Assembly: GCA_948688495.1 (NCBI GenBank)
Contig: CAPQSW010000004.1
Span: 1 to 29,076, forward strand
Direction: 5' to 3'
Source of the DNA: an uncultured Lachnospiraceae bacterium
GTDB taxonomy: Bacteria > Bacillota > Clostridia > Lachnospirales > Lachnospiraceae
DNA length: 29,076 nucleotides
Notes under the pieces: model-generated
What the model saw: the letters and a program-made list of their open reading frames with translations, nothing else
The model's database searches: none
What the model was told of the DNA's origin: nothing
Part shown: positions 6,753-14,335 of the stretch, piece after piece
Layout: each line of letters opens with the position of its first letter
Numbering within the stretch: position 1 is the first letter of the stretch
Translations under genes and position numbers: made by a program

Positions 6753-7580
6753 ATGGGAATCAAATGTCAGGTGTGTATGCACCGGTGTAATCTGGAATCC
6801 GGTCAGACTGGATTCTGCCGGGCAAGGAAGAATCAGGGTGGTACGGTTATATGTTCTAATTATGGACAGGTAACCGCTCTTGCACTGGATCCCATAGAAA
6901 AGAAACCGCTCCGGATGTTTTTCCCGGGAAAGATGGTGTTGTCTGTGGGAAGTTACGGCTGCAATCTGCGCTGTCCTTTCTGCCAGAATCATGAAATTTC
7001 CATGGCCGGCCAGGATGCGGCGGATACGGTGTATCTTTCCCCGGAAGACTTAGCAGGCAGGGCGTTGGACGCAAGAAGACTTGGGAATATTGGCGTGGCG
7101 TTTACCTATAATGAACCGTTAACAGGCTGGGAATATGTGCGCGACAGCGCCAAACTGGTCAGAGCGGCAGGCATGAAAAATGTGCTTGTTACGAATGGCT
7201 CAGCCTCACTGGAGATTTTAGATGAAATTTTGCCGTTTATGGATGCAATGAATATTGATTTGAAGGGCTTTCAGGAAGCATATTATCAGAAACTTGGCGG
7301 GAATCTGCAGGTTGTGAAGGAGTTTATCGCGCATTCTTCCCATGGATGCCATGTGGAGCTGACGACGCTGATTGTGCCGGGAAAGAATGACAGTATTGCA
7401 GATATGGAAGCCGAAGCACGTTGGATTGCGTCTATAGATGAAGAAATTCCGCTTCATATTACCCGGTTTTTCCCAAGATATCATATGCTGGATGTGGCAG
7501 CCACAGATACACGGAGGGTGTATCTGCTTGCGGATGTGGCGCGCAGATATTTGAAACACGTGTTTGTGGGAAATTGTTGA
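6753..7580 (+). CDS. amrS: AmmeMemoRadiSam system radical SAM enzyme
   Basis: A 275-residue radical SAM protein. The [4Fe-4S] motif is C70-NLR-C74-PF-C77, followed by the QNHEIS stretch typical of pyruvate formate-lyase-activase-like members. An N-terminal cysteine cluster (C5, C8, C12, C22, C34) matches the start of AmrS-type proteins and may hold another metal centre or substrate thiols. The C-terminal half has the expected barrel features (FTYNEPLTGWEY, NIDLKGF, HITRFFPRY). The frame is open from 6690. I chose ATG 6753 because family members begin just before the first C-x-x-C and an AAAGGAG lies at 6732-6738; ATG 6741 is too close to that site, but 6690 or 6723 cannot be excluded. It follows the Memo-AMMECR1 gene, completing the three-domain set. 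Confidence 0.9.
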   Translation: MGIKCQVCMHRCNLESGQTGFCRARKNQGGTVICSNYGQVTALALDPIEKKPLRMFFPGKMVLSVGSYGCNLRCPFCQNHEISMAGQDAADTVYLSPEDLAGRALDARRLGNIGVAFTYNEPLTGWEYVRDSAKLVRAAGMKNVLVTNGSASLEILDEILPFMDAMNIDLKGFQEAYYQKLGGNLQVVKEFIAHSSHGCHVELTTLIVPGKNDSIADMEAEARWIASIDEEIPLHITRFFPRYHMLDVAATDTRRVYLLADVARRYLKHVFVGNC

Positions 7581-7617
7581 ACGGCTGCCCAAACAAACCA
7601 ATTCTGTAAAATATTTC

Positions 7618-7646
7618 TTGAAAAAATCTGCCAATGCGGTTAGAAT
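7618..7646 (+). promoter_or_regulatory. Promoter upstream of scpA
   Basis: TTGAAA (7618-7623), a 17-bp spacer and TAGAAT (7641-7646) lie in the 99-bp gap after the radical SAM gene, about 30 bp before the scpA ATG. This suggests that scpA-scpB and perhaps dacF form their own transcription unit. Confidence 0.6.
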
Positions 7647-7679
7647 AATAGGCAGTGTGATTTTTCGGGGGAAATTGGA

Positions 7680-8426
7680 ATGGATTTAAAAGTAAAGCTG
7701 CAGGTATTTGAGGGTCCGTTGGACCTGCTTTTGCACCTGTTGGAGAAAAATAAAGTAAATATTTATGATATTCCGATTGTGGAGATTACCAATCAGTATA
7801 TGGAATACATAAATGAGATGAAACGCCAGGATTTGAATGTTGTCAGCGAGTTTCTGGTAATGGCGGCAACCCTTTTGGATATCAAGTCACGGATGCTTCT
7901 TCCAAAGGAGGAGTTGGAGGAGGAAGTTGATGATCCCAGAGAGGAGCTGGTGCAGAAGCTTTTGGAATACAAGATGTACAAATGTATGTCCTATGAGCTG
8001 AAGGACCGTCAGATTGATGCACAGAAGGTACTGTTTAAGATGCCTACGATCCCGAAAGAAGTCAGTCAATATGAGGAACCAGTGGATTTGCAGGAATTGA
8101 TGGCAGACGTGAGCTTAAAGCGCCTCAACGATATTTTTAAGTCCGTGATGCGTAAAAGAGAGGACAAGGTGGATCCTATCCGTTCCCGTTTCGGCAGGAT
8201 AGAGAAAGAGGAAGTGTCTTTGGAGGAGCGTATGGGTTTTCTGGAACAGTATGCTTTAACGCATCGTCGGTTCAGTTTTCGCGGGCTTTTGGAAGCACAG
8301 AGCAGCAAAATGGAAATTATTGTCACATTTTTGTCCATTTTGGAGTTGATGAAAACTGGGAAAATACAGATATCGCAAGAGCACATATTTGACGACATTC
8401 TCGTGGAGTCAAAGATTGCAGCATGA
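7680..8426 (+). CDS. scpA: Segregation and condensation protein A (kleisin)
   Basis: A 248-residue ScpA, the kleisin subunit that bridges the SMC ATPase dimer and binds ScpB, for chromosome compaction and segregation. The N-terminus VKLQVFEGPLDLLLHLLEKN and the IYDIPIVEITNQY segment are highly typical; the middle is acidic and helical (LPKEELEEEVDDPREEL) and the C-terminal winged-helix region (FLSILELMKTGKIQISQ) fits SMC binding. Length is normal for Firmicutes. It is followed 27 bp later by scpB, the usual order. Confidence 0.96.
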   Translation: MDLKVKLQVFEGPLDLLLHLLEKNKVNIYDIPIVEITNQYMEYINEMKRQDLNVVSEFLVMAATLLDIKSRMLLPKEELEEEVDDPREELVQKLLEYKMYKCMSYELKDRQIDAQKVLFKMPTIPKEVSQYEEPVDLQELMADVSLKRLNDIFKSVMRKREDKVDPIRSRFGRIEKEEVSLEERMGFLEQYALTHRRFSFRGLLEAQSSKMEIIVTFLSILELMKTGKIQISQEHIFDDILVESKIAA

Positions 8427-8453
8427 GAATAGGAAGATAGAAATGGAGATTAT

Positions 8454-9023
8454 ATGAATCCAGGACAGTATGAAGCAATTATAGAAGGAATCCTTTTTAC
8501 GATGGGAGAATCCGTAGAGATCGCGAGGATTGCCACAGCATTGGAATTGGATACAGATCAGGTGCGGGAGATGATTCACCGTATGATGGAGCGCTATGAA
8601 CAGGAAGACCGGGGGATTCAACTGATGGAGATTGAGGACCGTGTTCAGATGTGTACAAAGAAGGAGCTCTATGAATATCTGATTAAGATTGCAAAGCAGC
8701 CCAAACGCCATGTGCTTACAGATGTGCTTTTGGAAACGCTGTCAATTATTGCATATAAGCAGCCCATTACCCGTCTGGAGATTGAGAAGATCCGCGGGGT
8801 CTCCTGTTCCCACGCTGTCAGCAAGCTGGTAGAATATAATCTTGTCTGTGAGCTTGGACGGTTAGACGCACCAGGGCGGCCGCTTTTGTTTGGGACGACG
8901 GAGGAATTTCTGCGGAGCTTTGGCGTACAGTCGATTGAGGAGCTTCCGACACTGGATACAGATCAGTTAGAGGAGTTTAGGCATCAGGCAGAAGAAGAAA
9001 TGAATGTAAAAATGGACGTGTAA
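8454..9023 (+). CDS. scpB: Segregation and condensation protein B
   Basis: A 189-residue ScpB with two winged-helix domains. Diagnostic segments include IEGILFTMGESVE near the N-terminus, LSIIAYKQPITRLEIEKIRG and the SKLVEYNLVCELGRLDAPGRP stretch near residue 125-145. ScpB dimers bind ScpA in the SMC complex. It is directly downstream of scpA and 58 bp upstream of the carboxypeptidase gene, a common Lachnospiraceae order. Nothing looks unusual. Confidence 0.96.
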   Translation: MNPGQYEAIIEGILFTMGESVEIARIATALELDTDQVREMIHRMMERYEQEDRGIQLMEIEDRVQMCTKKELYEYLIKIAKQPKRHVLTDVLLETLSIIAYKQPITRLEIEKIRGVSCSHAVSKLVEYNLVCELGRLDAPGRPLLFGTTEEFLRSFGVQSIEELPTLDTDQLEEFRHQAEEEMNVKMDV

Positions 9024-9081
9024 GACATAAAACGAAGGCTTTTTCATATAATGAAAGGAAATCAGATGTGAGAGCCTTATT

Positions 9082-10365
9082 ATGAAAATATGGAAATTGT
9101 GCAGCATGAAACATGTACATAACCACCGGAAAAAGGCAGGAATTATCCTGCTTTTTACTCTGTGTCTTGCTTTGGGAATGCATGAAACAGTAATTGCAGC
9201 ATCCCGGGAAGAACTGGTGATGGAGGCGGACACAGGCACGCAGCCGAATATCACGCTTTATTCAAAATCTGCGGTTCTGATGGATGCAGCAAGCGGCAGG
9301 GTCCTGTATGAAAAGAACGGCTATGAGCACATGCCGAATGCCAGCACCACAAAAATCATGACCTGTATCCTGACGCTTGAGCTTGGGAATCTGGAGGATG
9401 AAGTCAGGGTCAGCAGCTATGCGGCATCTATGCCAAAAGTGCGGCTTGGCATGAGCACGGATGATACGTTTCGTCTGCGGGATTTGCTGTATTCACTGAT
9501 GTTAGAGTCCCATAATGACTCCGCAGTGGCAATTGCAGAACATATTGCGGGGAGTGTGGAGGGATTCGCGCAAAAGATGAATCAAAAGGCAAAAGAGCTG
9601 GGGTGCAAAGATACGTACTTCATTACACCGAATGGACTGGATGCGCAGGATGAAACGGGGGTGCATGGAACAACGGCGGAGGATTTGGCAAAGATTATGA
9701 GTTATTGCATCCAGAATGAGACATTCCTTGAGATTACCAGGACGCAGAACCACCAGTTTACGAATTTGTCAGGCACGAAGTCTTATAATTGTAATAACCA
9801 CAACGCATTTTTACAGATGATGGATGGAGCATTATCGGGAAAGACCGGGTTTACTGGAAATGCCGGCTATTGTTATGTGGGCGCCCTTGAGCGTGAAGGA
9901 AGGACTTTTGTTGTGGCCCTGCTTGCCTGCGGCTGGCCAAATAACAAAAGTTACAAATGGGCAGACACTACGGCTTTGATGAATTATGGGCTGGAGCGGT
10001 ATCAGAACGTGGATGTCTGCGAGTATGGAGAAAAAATCCCTCCAGTGGCAGCTGTAGATGCGGAGCCACAAAATGGCAGGCTTTACGATAAAATCACGAT
10101 CCCTTTAAGGATAAAGGAGGAAGCGGTTATCGTTTTAAAGCGGGAGGATGAACAGGTAAAGACGATTTATGATGTTCCAAAGAATCTAAAGGCGCCGGTC
10201 ATGGAGGGGCAGAAGGTTGGAAGCGTTACCTATTATCTGGGAGAACGGCAGATTGCAGAAATTCCCATCTGTGCCGGGAAGTCTGTAAAGAAGCTGGAAC
10301 CCTCCTGGTATGAGGATTATCTTCTGAAACTTTTTTTTATGAAAAAGAATTTTTATTTTCTATAA
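9082..10365 (+). CDS. dacF: Serine-type D-Ala-D-Ala carboxypeptidase (DacF/PBP5 family), intact
   Basis: A 427-residue low-molecular-mass penicillin-binding protein that trims the terminal D-Ala from peptidoglycan stem peptides. It has a basic N-terminus and a signal peptide (about 20-40), then the three active-site motifs: S88-T-T-K91, S143-H-N145 and K254-T-G256. A beta-rich C-terminal domain (about 310-400) and an aromatic/basic amphipathic tail (LLKLFFMKKNFYFL) fit membrane anchoring. All catalytic motifs are present, in contrast to the broken paralogue at 3810-4304, so it may cover that loss. Start 9082 gives a full signal region; an alternative ATG at 9106 would shorten the N-terminus by 8 residues. 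Confidence 0.94.
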   Translation: MKIWKLCSMKHVHNHRKKAGIILLFTLCLALGMHETVIAASREELVMEADTGTQPNITLYSKSAVLMDAASGRVLYEKNGYEHMPNASTTKIMTCILTLELGNLEDEVRVSSYAASMPKVRLGMSTDDTFRLRDLLYSLMLESHNDSAVAIAEHIAGSVEGFAQKMNQKAKELGCKDTYFITPNGLDAQDETGVHGTTAEDLAKIMSYCIQNETFLEITRTQNHQFTNLSGTKSYNCNNHNAFLQMMDGALSGKTGFTGNAGYCYVGALEREGRTFVVALLACGWPNNKSYKWADTTALMNYGLERYQNVDVCEYGEKIPPVAAVDAEPQNGRLYDKITIPLRIKEEAVIVLKREDEQVKTIYDVPKNLKAPVMEGQKVGSVTYYLGERQIAEIPICAGKSVKKLEPSWYEDYLLKLFFMKKNFYFL

Positions 10366-10372
10366 TTATCTA

Positions 10373-10401
10373 TTGAAAAATTAATGTAAAAGCGATACAA
10401 T
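10373..10401 (+). promoter_or_regulatory. Promoter of the decarboxylase operon
   Basis: TTGAAA (10373-10378), 17-bp spacer, TACAAT (10396-10401). It begins just 8 bp after the dacF stop and lies about 55 bp upstream of the first operon ATG, which has GGAGG at 10443-10447. Confidence 0.65.
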
Positions 10402-10456
10402 TACACTCGGAAGAAAATTTTATAAAAATTTCAAAATACATATGGAGGTTTAAACG

Positions 10457-11890
10457 ATGAGTAATTCTACCAACTCAGCAAGACAGAGAATTGCCGGGCT
10501 TCTGGATGAAAAAAGCTTCATGGAAATCGGCGCTCTGGTAACTGCAAGAAGTACAGATTTTGACCTGAGTCAGTCAAAGACACCGTCGGACGGCGTTATC
10601 ACCGGCTATGGTTTGATTGATGGGAATCTGGTGTATGTGTATAGCCAGGATGCTTCCGTGTTGAACGGAACGATTGGTGAGATGCACAGCAAGAAAATTG
10701 CCACTGTCTATGATATGGCAATGAAGATGGGAGCGCCTGTGATCGGCCTGATTGACTGTGCAGGTATGCGTTTACAGGAATCTGTAGATGCGCTTAATGG
10801 TTTTGGCGAGATTTATGCAAAACAGGTGGCAGCGAGCGGCGTGATTCCGCAGATTTCTGCAATTTTTGGCGCATGTGGCGGCGGACTTTCCGTGGTTCCG
10901 GCTCTTAGCGATTTTGCTTTTGTAGAGAAGGAAAATGGCAGGATGTTTGTAAATTCCCCCAATGCGATAGCAGGTAACCATGTAGGTAAATGCGACACGG
11001 CAAGCGCAGAGTATCAGGGAAGCAATAACGGATGCATTGACGGCATTGGCACAACAGAGGAGATCCTTTCCGCCATCCGTGAGCTGGTATGCGTGCTTCC
11101 AGGCAATAATGCGGAATGCGGCAGGGAAGACGAATGTGTAGACGATTTGAACCGTGTATGCGAGAATCTCGCAGGCTGTAAGGAAGATGCAAGGCTGGTA
11201 CTGGCACAGATTTCTGACAGCAATCTGTTTATTGAGACGAAGAAAGATTTTGCAAAGAATATGGTAACTGGCTTTATTAAGCTTAATGGCGCTACTGTCG
11301 GTGCAGTTGCTAACAGCACGGCAGTGTATAATGAAAACGGTGAGAAGGCAGAGAGTTTTGAGGCTGCCCTGACTGCAAGAGGCTGTAACAAAGCGGCAGA
11401 ATTTATCAATTTCTGTGATGCATTTGACATTCCAGTCTTGTCACTGACGAATGTAGAAGGATTTGCGGCAAGCGAGTGTTCCGAGAAGACGCTGGCAAAG
11501 GCAATGGCACGTATGACATCTGCATTTGCAGGCGCAACGGTTCCCAAGGTAAATATCATCATTGGCAACGCTTACGGCAGCGCATATGTCATGATGAACA
11601 GTAAGTCTATCGGCGCAGATCTTGTCTATGCATGGGAGACAAGCAAGGTCGGTATGATGGATGCCAAACAGGCAGCGAAGATCATGTATGATGGTGAGTC
11701 TGCAGATGTAATTACTGAGAAGGCAAAAGCTTACGAGGAATTGCAGTCTTCCGTACAGACAGCAGCAAGACGCGGACAGGTTGACCTGATTATTGTGCCG
11801 GAGGATACCAGAAAGTATGCGGTAGCAGCATTTGAGATGCTCTATACGAAGGGTTCCGGCGAGCCGGTCAGAAAACATACAGCGAAATAG
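10457..11890 (+). CDS. Acyl-CoA carboxyltransferase (MmdA/12S-like subunit)
   Basis: A 477-residue carboxyltransferase of the acyl-CoA carboxylase beta/methylmalonyl-CoA decarboxylase alpha family, with two crotonase-type halves. Oxyanion-hole-like glycine motifs appear in both: GACGGGLSVVPAL (about 137) and IIGNAYGSAYVMM (about 370). The region IDCAGMRLQESVDAL matches the family segment that holds the acyl-CoA. It should move a carboxyl group between an acyl-CoA such as methylmalonyl-CoA and carrier-bound biotin. The protein is shorter and more divergent than canonical MmdA (about 510 residues), so the exact acyl-CoA is uncertain. It is the first gene of the operon, followed by an OadG-type subunit, a biotin carrier, the OadB pump and a second carboxyltransferase. 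Confidence 0.87.
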   Translation: MSNSTNSARQRIAGLLDEKSFMEIGALVTARSTDFDLSQSKTPSDGVITGYGLIDGNLVYVYSQDASVLNGTIGEMHSKKIATVYDMAMKMGAPVIGLIDCAGMRLQESVDALNGFGEIYAKQVAASGVIPQISAIFGACGGGLSVVPALSDFAFVEKENGRMFVNSPNAIAGNHVGKCDTASAEYQGSNNGCIDGIGTTEEILSAIRELVCVLPGNNAECGREDECVDDLNRVCENLAGCKEDARLVLAQISDSNLFIETKKDFAKNMVTGFIKLNGATVGAVANSTAVYNENGEKAESFEAALTARGCNKAAEFINFCDAFDIPVLSLTNVEGFAASECSEKTLAKAMARMTSAFAGATVPKVNIIIGNAYGSAYVMMNSKSIGADLVYAWETSKVGMMDAKQAAKIMYDGESADVITEKAKAYEELQSSVQTAARRGQVDLIIVPEDTRKYAVAAFEMLYTKGSGEPVRKHTAK

Positions 11891-11903
11891 AAAGGTGAAG
11901 TTT

Positions 11904-12695
11904 ATGAAAAAGAAAATATTGCTGATAATCAGTATGTGTCTTATCGCACTTGGGCTGGCAGCATGTGGAGAAACGGATCCTACCACAATGAGTTATAACG
12001 GTTACAGTTATGACCAGTTAAAGAGTACGTGTGAGGGAACGGTTACATCACTCCTGGAGATGGCAGACGAACAGAAAGAGCCCTATACCGTCATGAAGGA
12101 TATGTCTGATATTGAGAGAAACAATTATATCAAGTCTGTTGCCCCAGGTGCAACGGAAGATGACATCGCAAATATTCTGCAGCAGGCGAATATGATTATC
12201 CGCTGGGATGAGGCAGTTGAACAGGCGGGCGAATATGTGGAGATGGGTGAATTCACCATTACCAAGTCCGGTAAGACTTTAGAATGTAAGCAGGAAATTA
12301 CTTTTACAGACCGTCCGGTTATTTTAAGTTATGTGTACAAGTACCATAATATGGAGCTGGAGGATATTGGAGTAGAGGCAGTACAGACATTAGGCGAAAA
12401 GATGACGAATGCCGCTTTGAATACTTTGATGGGCATGGGAATCGTGTTTGTCGTTCTGATATTGATTAGTTTAATTATCTATTGCTTTAAGATATTCCCA
12501 TATCTTGAGAATAAGAAAAAAGCGAACCAGGCACCGGCAGCACCTGTGGCAGCGCCGAAGCCGGCGGCAGCACCGGCAGCGCCTGTGGCAGCACAGAATG
12601 ATTTGGAACTGACAGCCGTGATAGCAGCGGCGATTGCAGCATCTACCGGAACTTCTACAAGTGATTTTGTAGTGCGTTCCATCAGAAGAAGGTAG
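11904..12695 (+). CDS. OadG-like subunit with N-terminal lipoprotein domain
   Basis: A 263-residue protein starting at ATG 11904 behind AAAGGTGAAG. It begins with a lipoprotein signal (MKKKILLIISMCLIALGLAAC, lipobox Cys21), then about 150 residues of predicted extracellular domain. One membrane segment follows at about 173-197 (MGIVFVVLILISLIIYCF), then an Ala/Pro-rich cytoplasmic linker and an LTAVIAAAIAASTGTS tail ending in basic residues. The last two parts are typical of the gamma subunit of Na+-pumping decarboxylases, which stabilises the complex and contacts the biotin and carboxyltransferase subunits. Classical OadG is only about 80-100 residues and lacks the exported domain, so this is an extended form. 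The function of that domain is unknown. If the lipobox is cleaved, Cys21 would anchor the exported domain as well as the membrane helix. Confidence 0.85.
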   Translation: MKKKILLIISMCLIALGLAACGETDPTTMSYNGYSYDQLKSTCEGTVTSLLEMADEQKEPYTVMKDMSDIERNNYIKSVAPGATEDDIANILQQANMIIRWDEAVEQAGEYVEMGEFTITKSGKTLECKQEITFTDRPVILSYVYKYHNMELEDIGVEAVQTLGEKMTNAALNTLMGMGIVFVVLILISLIIYCFKIFPYLENKKKANQAPAAPVAAPKPAAAPAAPVAAQNDLELTAVIAAAIAASTGTSTSDFVVRSIRRR

Positions 12696-12734
12696 CAGGC
12701 AACTAATATATAGAATATTCAGGAGGAAACGAAA

Positions 12735-13109
12735 ATGAAAAGCTATACAATTACTGTTAATGGAAACGTTTATGATGTTACTGTAGAAGAAAATGGTGCA
12801 GGCGCGGCATCGGCAGCCCCTGTAAGAGCAGCAGCACCAGCAGCAGCCCCTGTACCAGCAGCAGCCCCCGCACCAGCAGCAGGCGGCGCAGGAAGCGTGA
12901 AGATTGAGGCAGGTGCAGCAGGAAAAGTGTTCAGCATTGATGCAAAAGTTGGCGATGCTGTAAAACGCGGCGATACGATTCTGGTATTGGAAGTTATGAA
13001 GATGGAGACGCCTGTTGTTGCTCCGGAAGACGGAACGGTAGCAAGCATTGATGTGAGCGCAGGGCAGGCAGTAGAAGCAGGCGCATTACTGGCAACTATG
13101 AACAACTAA
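12735..13109 (+). CDS. Biotin carboxyl carrier subunit of the decarboxylase
   Basis: A 124-residue carrier. An N-terminal strand (MKSYTITVNGNVYDVTVEE) leads into a flexible Ala/Pro linker (about 25-52) and a biotinyl domain with the motif E-V-M-K89-M-E-T, K89 being the biotinylation site. It carries the carboxyl group between carboxyltransferase and membrane pump, equivalent to MmdC or the 1.3S transcarboxylase subunit. The neighbouring OadA-type protein lacks its own biotin domain, so this free carrier must serve the complex. Strong AGGAGG ribosome binding site. Confidence 0.94.
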   Translation: MKSYTITVNGNVYDVTVEENGAGAASAAPVRAAAPAAAPVPAAAPAPAAGGAGSVKIEAGAAGKVFSIDAKVGDAVKRGDTILVLEVMKMETPVVAPEDGTVASIDVSAGQAVEAGALLATMNN

Positions 13110-13126
13110 TTATTTGGAGGTAAAAT

Positions 13127-14275
13127 ATGAGTTACGTAGGAGAAACTTTATCAAACCTCCTGCATCAGACAGCATTTTTCAACCTGACCTGGGGTAACTA
13201 TGTAATGATATTAGTTGCATTTGTCTTCCTTTTCCTTGCAATCAAGAAAGGATTTGAACCCCTGTTACTGGTTCCGATTGCGTTTGGTATGCTGTTGGTA
13301 AATATCTATCCGGATATTATCGCTTCTCCGGAAGAAACCAGCAATGGCGTAGGTGGTTTACTTTATTATTTCTATTCTCTGGATGAATGGTCTATCCTCC
13401 CATCCTTGATTTTCATGGGTGTTGGGGCGATGACGGACTTTGGTCCACTGATTGCAAATCCTATCAGTTTCCTGTTAGGTGCTGCAGCACAGTTTGGTAT
13501 ATTTGGTGCATATTTCCTGGCGATCCTGCTTGGATTTAATGACAAAGCGGCAGCGGCTGTATCCATCATCGGAGGGGCAGACGGACCGACATCCATCTTC
13601 CTTGCAGGAAAATTGGGGCAGACCGGACTCATGGGTCCGATTGCGGTGGCCGCGTATTCCTATATGGCGTTGGTGCCGATTATCCAGCCGCCAATTATGA
13701 AGCTCTTTACATCGAAGAAAGAGCGTGCCATCAAGATGGAGAATTTACGTCCGGTATCGAAACTGGAGAAGATTTTATTCCCTATTGTAGTTACTTCGGT
13801 AGTATGCGTTATCCTGCCGACTACAGCACCTTTGGTTGGTATGCTGATGCTTGGTAACCTGTTCCGTGAATCCGGCGTGGTACGCCAGTTGTCAGAGACA
13901 GCTTCCAATGCGATGATGTACATCGTAGTTATTTTGCTTGGAACATCTGTAGGTGCAACAACCAGTGCAGAAGCATTTTTGAATATTACTACATTAAAGA
14001 TTGTGTTCCTGGGATTGGTAGCATTTATGTTTGGTACGGCAGCAGGAACCTTGTTTGGTAAACTGCTCTGCAAGATTACCGGAGGCAAGATCAATCCTCT
14101 GATTGGTTCTGCCGGTGTATCTGCGGTGCCCATGGCAGCCCGTGTATCCCAGAAGGTGGGTGCGGAAGAAGATCCTACCAACTTCCTGCTGATGCATGCG
14201 ATGGGTCCCAACGTTGCGGGTGTTATCGGTACGGCTGTAGCGGCTGGTGTATTTATGGCAATTTTTGGGATATAA
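13127..14275 (+). CDS. oadB: Na+-translocating decarboxylase beta subunit
   Basis: A 382-residue polytopic membrane protein of the OadB/MmdB/GcdB family. It decarboxylates carboxybiotin and couples this to Na+ export. The signature GGADGPTSIF lies at about 149-158, with D152 the conserved membrane aspartate needed for Na+ and proton movement. Other family segments include LIFMGVGAMTDFGPLIANP, a SNAMMYIVVILLG segment and a C-terminal GPNVAGVIGTAVAAGVF. Length is normal. It follows the biotin carrier by 17 bp with TTGGAGG. Confidence 0.95.
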   Translation: MSYVGETLSNLLHQTAFFNLTWGNYVMILVAFVFLFLAIKKGFEPLLLVPIAFGMLLVNIYPDIIASPEETSNGVGGLLYYFYSLDEWSILPSLIFMGVGAMTDFGPLIANPISFLLGAAAQFGIFGAYFLAILLGFNDKAAAAVSIIGGADGPTSIFLAGKLGQTGLMGPIAVAAYSYMALVPIIQPPIMKLFTSKKERAIKMENLRPVSKLEKILFPIVVTSVVCVILPTTAPLVGMLMLGNLFRESGVVRQLSETASNAMMYIVVILLGTSVGATTSAEAFLNITTLKIVFLGLVAFMFGTAAGTLFGKLLCKITGGKINPLIGSAGVSAVPMAARVSQKVGAEEDPTNFLLMHAMGPNVAGVIGTAVAAGVFMAIFGI

Positions 14276-14335
14276 AAGTCTTTGCGAATGGCGGGGGCTG
14301 AACTTTAATACAGATATAAAAGAATGGAGGAAATT

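Noticed and set aside
11014..11568. Minus-strand open frame of 184 codons inside the acyl-CoA carboxyltransferase gene
   Set aside because: No ribosome binding site or recognisable motif; the plus-strand protein is well conserved, so this is an antisense shadow.
12779..12900. GC-rich repetitive Ala/Pro codons that look like a short tandem repeat or CRISPR-like array
   Set aside because: They encode the flexible Ala/Pro linker normally found before biotinyl domains; spacing is irregular and there are no unique spacers.
13660..14211. Minus-strand open frame of 183 codons inside oadB
   Set aside because: Antisense to a clear OadB with its signature motif; composition is what a complement of a membrane protein gives.
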